DNA of 64,000 bases from assembly GCF_032362555.1 (NCBI RefSeq), contig NC_083515.1, positions 5,553,001-5,617,000 on the forward strand. Direction: 5' to 3'. Below are positions 59,101-64,000 of this stretch, piece by piece. The stretch is from Amyelois transitella. Its lineage: Eukaryota > Arthropoda > Insecta > Lepidoptera > Pyralidae. The position numbers and the translations under genes were made by a program. The notes beneath the pieces are model-generated. The model was not told the origin of the DNA. It saw only the letters and a program-made list of their open reading frames with translations, and did no database searches. Positions within the stretch are counted from its first letter, which is position 1. Each line of letters starts with the position of its first letter.

Positions 59101-62100
59101 ACAAAAAATGTAGCGGTAGTGTTGGGCGCCGTGATTATCTAAGCTCATTTTTCCCTAGTGTCCAATCACGCGAGGCAAGGCAGGCTGTCGGCATTGACCT
59201 TGAAATGTTCAGGTTCATTAGTGGTTTACCGCTTAAATGTGAAATAAAGGGTGGCGGTGCCACCCCCCTCTGTTTGATAACACTTATGGATGTTTTACAT
59301 GCGTTTTAAATTTAGTTTTTCTATGAATGATTGTACAATATCATGTCGTTATTCATTCTATAACTTATAAATATTCATTCGTGCTATCATTTACAACTAG
59401 ATTTTTACTGCTTTGAACGAAAAAATACATAACACTGACACATGTATAGGTAGTTGATCAATAAAAGAGTCTTTTAAAAATTTTAATATCTTTTTAACAT
59501 TATTCCTCAATGAGTTGAGTGCCTTTTTTGTAAACCAATCTATTTTTTTTAAACAATAATTTTTATATGAAAGAAAAACTAAATATTACTCGAAATTTTG
59601 TGAAGCGTGCAGTTTACTCACCTTCGCAGATTTGCATAAGAAGTGAGTACCTTGTTCCGGTTGGTCAAGGTTCAGCGTTACATTTGCATGAAACAAAACT
59701 TATTTAATAGATCGGTCCATTAACATTGCAAGACATTAGACAAGAGTAAATACCTACCTTATTTATAAAGTAGATTTTAACTTTTTTCGCTAAGCTTATA
59801 ATTTTTTTTATATCTCAGGTGATAATATGGCAATACGGCAGTGCGCTTGTCTGTGACACTGGAGGTCCCGGCCAGGGTATGATGAGAAACGAACTTTCTC
59901 TGATTTTCCTGGGTCTTGGATGTTTATCTATATAAGTATTTATTATAAAGTATAGTAGCATTGAGTTCTTATCTCGTAACACAAGTTTCGAACTTATTTC
60001 GAGCCCCGAAATTAACTCTGTGTTGTTCTTACTTAACTTTCCAATTACTGGATCGTGCTCACAGAAGGTCTACGAGCTTATATTTAAGCAATTTTGCCAA
60101 GCGGATGGTGATGAATCACTATTTTGACATTGTACCTTCGTGGAGGGATGGTACCACAGTGGTTTCTTACCAATACGATGATAATTGAGTATTTATTAGT
60201 TATAAGCATAATGAGGAAATGAAACGCTTATGAGTAGAAACATGTTCTTAAGTACCTACCAATTAAATTTTACCTTCGCATTTAGGTGCCTTTTATAACA
60301 TGTGACATTTTATACCAATCAATATTTTAGAAGTTGAACCTTTATATTGTTTTCCTTTGGAATTTACTTTAAGATTGGAAAAAGGAAGGACGATGCCAAT
60401 AGAGATTAGTACCTGAATGATTTTTTAGTAAATACATCTTCAATGCGATGTGGAAAAGAAATGTTACTTCAAACCAAATGTTTTTTATTTGTGAAATCAG
60501 AGACAGCGATTAAAGAAAAACAGAATCTAATTAGTATACATTTCTGTGGTAGTAGTTCCTTTTTGATAACTAACTTAACGATGCCAAGGACCATACTTCC
60601 TGACCTTCAGTAGATAATTTGGAATACAAAATGTGTAGTCTAGAGCGAGACAGCAATTTGATGTTTTGATAATGAAGAGTGCACATGATACAGGTTAATT
60701 TATTGCGGCATTCTGAAATCAATTATGGATTCCGTCCTTCCACACAGTTTTCCATTAAAACCGTTATCAGCAAAAGTAACGCATTAGTCTATGATTCCAC
60801 GGCCCCCAGACGTAACTTAATTTTGATGTAACGTATTGTACGGGATAGACTCTCTTATATATATTTTTTTTGATAAGACAAGTGACGCGCTTAGTTTCCC
60901 GGCACAAAAATAAAAAGGCTAGGACCACTCTATCTCTTTTCCATGGATGTCGTAAAAGGCGACTAAGGTTAATAAATAAATAAATATATACGGGACAAAT
61001 TACACAGATTGACTTAGCCTCGAAATTATTTCGAGACTTGTGTTACGAGATACTAACTCAACGATACTATGTTTTATAAATACTTATATAGATAAACATC
61101 CAAGACCCAGGTCAATCAGAAAAAGTTATTTTCTCATCATGCCCTGGTCGGGATTCAAACCCGGGACCTCCGGTGTCACAGACAAGCGTATTACCGCTTC
61201 GCCACAGAGGCCGTCAAATGCTTATACACTTGGGATTCCTCTTTTAGGCGATGGGCTAGCAGCCTGTCACTATTCAATGAATCAGAATTCAATCAATAAG
61301 ACAAACAGCTGAACGTGACCTTTCAGACTTTTGATGACTGTTGGCTCTGTTTACCCCGCAAAGTTTATAGATGTGATTATATGTTATGTTAAGATAAAAA
61401 AATACTCAACAAGAACTTTTTAAATAAACGCTTTTCGACTGAAAACAAAATGATGTCAAAATAAAAATTATGATTTAAATGAATGAATTCTGAAATGGAC
61501 AATTTTTAAAAGAAGCCAAATATATTTATTTAGATACAAATAAATATATAATTAAAGCCTAATTATAAATAATAGTATGGGATTCTTCTCTGGAGTATTT
61601 TTACTAAGCCAAGATATACATACCTAAGTACCTACCTATTTACGTTTGTTTGTGCGTGTGCTCATGTAATGAAACTAATTGCAATTACCAACAATGTCAC
61701 AAGGTTGAAACCATCACGAAATCATTCTGAAAACTGTATAAGCGAATGTTCAAATTGGTATTTAACCAAGTGTTTTAATATATGGTAAAGGATAAAGACG
61801 CGGTTATATGTACTTTTTATATAACCAAGGATGCCAAAAGTACTTAAGTAAAAACTAAATTTACGTTGTTAACAACATCTAATGAAGAGTTAAAAAGAAT
61901 TCTCAAAAAATAATTAAGGTACCTAATAAGCTGATAAACTGAACGTGGCCTTACAGTCTTTTCAAGACTGGGGTCTGTCTACCCTTCAAGGGATATAGAC
62001 GTGACTATATGTATGGATGAAAAAACAGCATATTTTTGCTATTCATATGTATTTTGAGAATGGATATAATTAAGTAAATTATACGAATACGGGAAATAAC

Positions 62101-63845
62101 GTTTATTCACAAACATAGCTGCAGATGGGTCTAGGCCGAAAGAAACGGATGAAGGTCGCTGTAGAAGTTTCGTGAATAGCTCGAGGTGGAGCGATCGAGT
62201 GATTCCGCCGGAACCGCCAGCAATGAATAATGAAGCCCGACTATTAACCGCTATTCAGCGGGATCCCGACAATTACCTTTGTATGGAAAAGAAAGCATTA
62301 AATGAACTCTATCTTACACACATTTTCGACATTTTGATCAATAGCCTCGGCGTTTGTTTACATGCTTACTTAATGATATCTTTTATGAGTAATAAACGTG
62401 AAATGTAAGATATATTACTTTAAAAAAGCATGAGTTATTCATTGTGTATTTTATGATATCAGATTCAATGTTGTCAAACAGTATTCACGATAAGGTATTT
62501 AGTACCCATTTTATGTTACCTTACAAATTGGTACACAGGTCTTTTTATAGTAAATATTTATAATTACCAATTCCTTGATTGACATGCAACTGTAAACATG
62601 TAATTAAAAAGTTTGAGTTCAAATGAATAGATATATGACAATGTGAGCAAATACTGCAGCACGTAATTAGCTACAGCTACAATCGATATAATGACCGCCG
62701 TAATGGCATGTCACACCCGTCTCACAAAACAATAAACCAGAACTAGTTTTTACAACATTTAATAATTTTCTTTCGCATAACTTTCAAATAGTTAACTAAG
62801 TATTCGTTGGAATATATTATTTTGAAAATATAGAAATCATGACATACCTATTAGGTAAGTTAATAAAAAATGTGCAATGAAAATATGATGGATTCCTCTG
62901 CCGAATCTAAAGAAACTTTTTTCAAATCAAATTTTAATTAAAAAAATATATATACATAGATATATTGATGTTCTAGAAATAAGGTGCTCTGAATGTTAAA
63001 TTATTTTAAAAGATCAGTACCTCATAAGCATTGGAGTCCTCGCTCTCTGCGATGCTGGTGAAAAGATGACTAAGGGCCCTGGACATGAGGCCGGTCATGG
63101 TGTGGGTCTTTCCGGCGCCGGTGGCTCCATATGCAAACACCGCCCCCGCAAATCCTTTGAGCGTGTTACCCACCAGCGGGGCACAAACTACATCGTACAC
63201 CTCCTCCTACGTACAATTGACATTTGATATAAATTATTTAGAGAGATATGTATATGTGTATAAAACCAATTTTTTAAATCTTGTTATTTTTCTTACATAT
63301 AAAAGTCGTAGGAGGCAGCGTAGTCAGACGGATATAACTTATCTTCAGACATAGACGGCTCATCGCCACAGAGGATATCAACCCGGACGAACTCCAGAAA
63401 AATTATCATTTATTTTCAAAAAAAGAAATTGGTAACATTCGATTTCGGAACAAAAACAATTGATGTAAAAACCAAAGATAATTCACCGTATCTACTAAGC
63501 TATCGATAAAAAAAATATTAACGAGCATTCTGTTCGGCCGGCATACATAACCTTCAAAGTTCAAGAGCTGAAATCAAATCTTTAATATTTGATAGCAACT
63601 GATCTTATCAACGCTGCCGCTAAAATTGCGCAACAGTAACATGTAGCAAGTGACTGTCAGTGACATAATATGAGTAATAATTTTGAAGCGAATATTTACT
63701 CTAGTTCATTATTATGTGAGTGCGTGACGTATACCTGCGTGCTGTCCTCGCCAAAAACGCGGTCGTATACGTAGTGCTTGTCGTTCCCCCGGCGCAGGCG
63801 CAACACGTCGCGCCGACTGTCCGCTTCCTCTTGCAACACCAGCAT
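47150..63845 (-). CDS. Kif19A: kinesin-8, KIF19-like (5' exons beyond window)
   Basis: Plus-end microtubule motor; KIF19-type kinesin-8s walk to tips and depolymerise microtubules, notably in cilia. Thirteen exons in reading order: 63845-63735, 63206-63021, 52382-52141, 51578-51405, 51327-51162, 50973-50858, 50780-50631, 50413-50282, 49518-49341, 48612-48399, 48201-48069, 47612-47478, 47240-47150 (TGA); all junctions are in phase, about 675 aa visible. Motifs: P-loop [27 protein letters not shown], switch I NQHSSRGH, switch [24 protein letters not shown], and [13 protein letters not shown]. The neck [19 protein letters not shown] then coiled coil matches KIF19 better than KIF18. A Glu/Arg-rich coil (exon 49518-49341) and a Ser/Gly-rich tail follow. 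The initial beta-1 strand is missing, so upstream exons lie right of the window. The 10.6-kb second intron holds nested transposons. Confidence 0.9.
47770..48052 (+). mobile_element. family C head and family A 3' fragment
   Basis: 47770-47820 resembles a tRNA-like SINE head ('gatgagtggttaaagtgccc'). 47930-48052 is a family A 3' part ('ggacgatgggctgcaatctg', 'ggctctatttaccccgtaag'). Both are in the kinesin intron before exon 48201-48069 on the minus strand. Confidence 0.65.
49128..49245 (-). pseudogene. decayed copy of the kinesin coiled-coil exon
   Basis: In reverse, 'gactatcatgtagtagtagc', 'gagcgcgccgaagcc', then 'gagggagcaggag', 'agaagagagaagaagagtcg' and 'ctcgaacaagtt' align with exon 49518-49341 in the same order. 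About 48 nt are missing in the middle and the frame breaks near its 3' end (stop). The similarity ends before a splice donor, so it is probably not used. Confidence 0.7.
52383..53880. other. kinesin intron 2, AT-rich part
   Basis: No exon or clear repeat was recognised between the 52141-52382 exon and the nested transposon cluster at 53881. The 52662-52865 minus frame shows no domain. Confidence 0.4.
54390..55849 (+). mobile_element. LINE C-terminal fragment with poly(A) tail
   Basis: Frame 54429-54869 encodes CPCG...[36 protein letters not shown] and [19 protein letters not shown], the C-terminal region after the RT domain of some animal LINEs. After an RTE insertion the same reading resumes at about 55542 with [16 protein letters not shown]. 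The 3'UTR ends AAATAAATG followed by about 25 A (55823-55848). 5'-truncated and inactive. LINE clade not assigned. Confidence 0.75.
54877..55541 (+). mobile_element. RTE LINE insertion, 5'-truncated, with target duplication
   Basis: Encodes the RTE reverse-transcriptase C-terminus: [32 protein letters not shown], then (in a shifted frame at about 55295) [15 protein letters not shown] and [13 protein letters not shown], ending at the (TATG)n tail. Flanked by a 14-bp direct repeat TATGTAGTTATCGG at 54863-54876 and 55528-55541. At least one frameshift near 55290. Confidence 0.85.
56590..56705 (-). mobile_element. second LINE C-terminal remnant
   Basis: In reverse encodes [15 protein letters not shown] and ADRRKWNE, the terminal motif of RT proteins in several LINEs (W-D-V-x-x-D...A.DR.KW). 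It is followed on the plus strand (56703-56765) by a family A tail fragment. Confidence 0.65.
56766..58454. other. kinesin intron 2, unclassified
   Basis: AT-rich; no exon, RNA gene or repeat that can be supported. Confidence 0.35.
58455..58995 (+). mobile_element. LTR retrotransposon fragment (LTR 3' part and primer-binding site)
   Basis: The sequence ends '...agctcccgctaca' followed by TTGGTGACCCGATGTCAC, a typical LTR end plus primer-binding-site arrangement of insect Ty3-like elements. Pieces of the same sequence occur in reverse at 2840-2960 and 12325-12390. No gag/pol was found next to it. The LTR start is not resolved. Confidence 0.5.
58996..59824. other. kinesin intron 2, unclassified
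   Basis: The frame at 59067-59309 has a compact sequence ([20 protein letters not shown]) without a recognised domain. Nothing else is supported. Confidence 0.3.
59825..60045 (+). mobile_element. tRNA-derived SINE (family B)
   Basis: 'atggcaatacggcagtgcgc' and 'ttgtctgtgacactggaggt' (tRNA-like head with box B deleted), body 'ggtcttggatgtttatctat' and 'ctcgtaacacaagtttcgaa'. Confidence 0.8.
60893..61390 (+). mobile_element. family A repeat split by a family B SINE
   Basis: Family A 5' part (60893-60967: 'agtttcccggcacaaaaata', 'ggatgtcgtaaaaggcgact') and 3' part (61222-61390: 'gggattcctcttttaggcga', 'gttggctctgtttaccccgc') are continuous once the SINE at 60968-61216 is removed. Confidence 0.85.
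60968..61216 (-). mobile_element. tRNA-derived SINE (family B), best preserved copy
   Basis: In reverse: 'ggcctctgtggcgaagcggt' (box A TGGCGAAGCGG), 'gtctgtgacaccggaggtcc', box B GGTTTGAATCC, then 'tggatgtttatctatataag', 'ctcgtaacacaagtctcgaa' and a (TTTA)n tail. It carries both Pol III promoter boxes, so it may be or have been transcribable. Confidence 0.85.
61391..63020. other. kinesin intron 2, distal part
   Basis: A family A 3' fragment at 61935-62015 (plus). Otherwise no exon; the 62172-62408 plus frame shows no domain. Confidence 0.4.
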
Positions 63846-64000
63846 CTGTCATCATCGGATTATCTTGTGAATAGAGAGAGCAGTGCCCCGAACAGTATGT
63901 ACCAAATTTATTTATTTACAACTTTGCGCTTATAACAAACGGACGCCGAGCCGTCGACGCTCCGTATTTCAAAGCTATGAGAATGAGATTGCATTTATTC
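63846..64000. other. kinesin intron edge
   Basis: Upstream of the first visible kinesin exon (minus). A short open stretch 63942-63990 (minus, FEIRSVDGSAS) could be part of the next exon but has no convincing donor. Confidence 0.3.

Noticed and set aside
61150-61216. Possible tRNA genes at 61150-61216, 30141-30205, 26000-26090 and 43050-43125
   Set aside because: Each continues into a repeated SINE body, and stems are imperfect; these are SINE heads rather than functional tRNAs.
62172-62408. Possible exon with a [14 protein letters not shown]-like start
   Set aside because: No recognised family, no suitable splice sites; inside a kinesin intron full of repeats.

Overview
The window is animal nuclear DNA, most likely from a moth or butterfly (Lepidoptera). 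Short exons with GT/AG introns are spread over an AT-rich background. The background holds the usual lepidopteran repeats: tRNA-derived SINEs, RTE-type LINE tails ending in (TATG)n, and Helitron-like ends. The protein-coding genes look like insect orthologues. No bacterial, plasmid or phage signal was seen, so operons, ribosome binding sites and CRISPR do not apply.

Layout. (1) 1-9.4 kb: a THAP-domain fragment, the first two exons of mitochondrial ribosomal protein S7 (minus strand, running off the left edge), and head-to-head with it the Pol I subunit RPA43 (plus). RPA43 intron 2 (5.8 kb) is packed with mobile DNA: a 187-bp tandem repeat, a 1.13-kb terminal-inverted-repeat element, and a broken DUF7869-type transposon gene. 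(2) 9.4-13.8 kb: gene-free repeats. (3) 13.8-17.3 kb: a complete MAP kinase kinase 4 gene in eight exons. (4) 19.3-23.9 kb: TMEM186 (minus) and the UTP13/TBL3 WD40 protein (plus), head-to-head. (5) 24.2-45.4 kb: a pHCl-like Cys-loop chloride channel. Its signal-peptide exon is 13.9 kb upstream of the rest, and it has two tandem copies of the exon carrying TM1. (6) 47.1-63.8 kb: a kinesin-8 of KIF19 type (minus, N-terminal exon(s) beyond the right edge), with a 10.6-kb intron holding nested transposons.

How the genes relate. RPA43 (rRNA synthesis) and TBL3/UTP13 (18S processing) both serve cytosolic ribosome production. mRpS7 and TMEM186 serve mitochondria. Each nucleolar gene is therefore paired head-to-head with a mitochondrial one. 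The channel and the kinesin converge tail-to-tail. No operon-like coordination is implied.

The most interesting observation is in the chloride channel. Two 156-nt, in-frame, alternative copies of the TM1 exon are separated by only 19 nt, which is too short to be spliced out. This strongly suggests mutually exclusive splicing that swaps the TM1 and pre-M2 region of the receptor. All exon joins were made by eye from splice consensus, reading phase and family resemblance; no alignment or database search was run.
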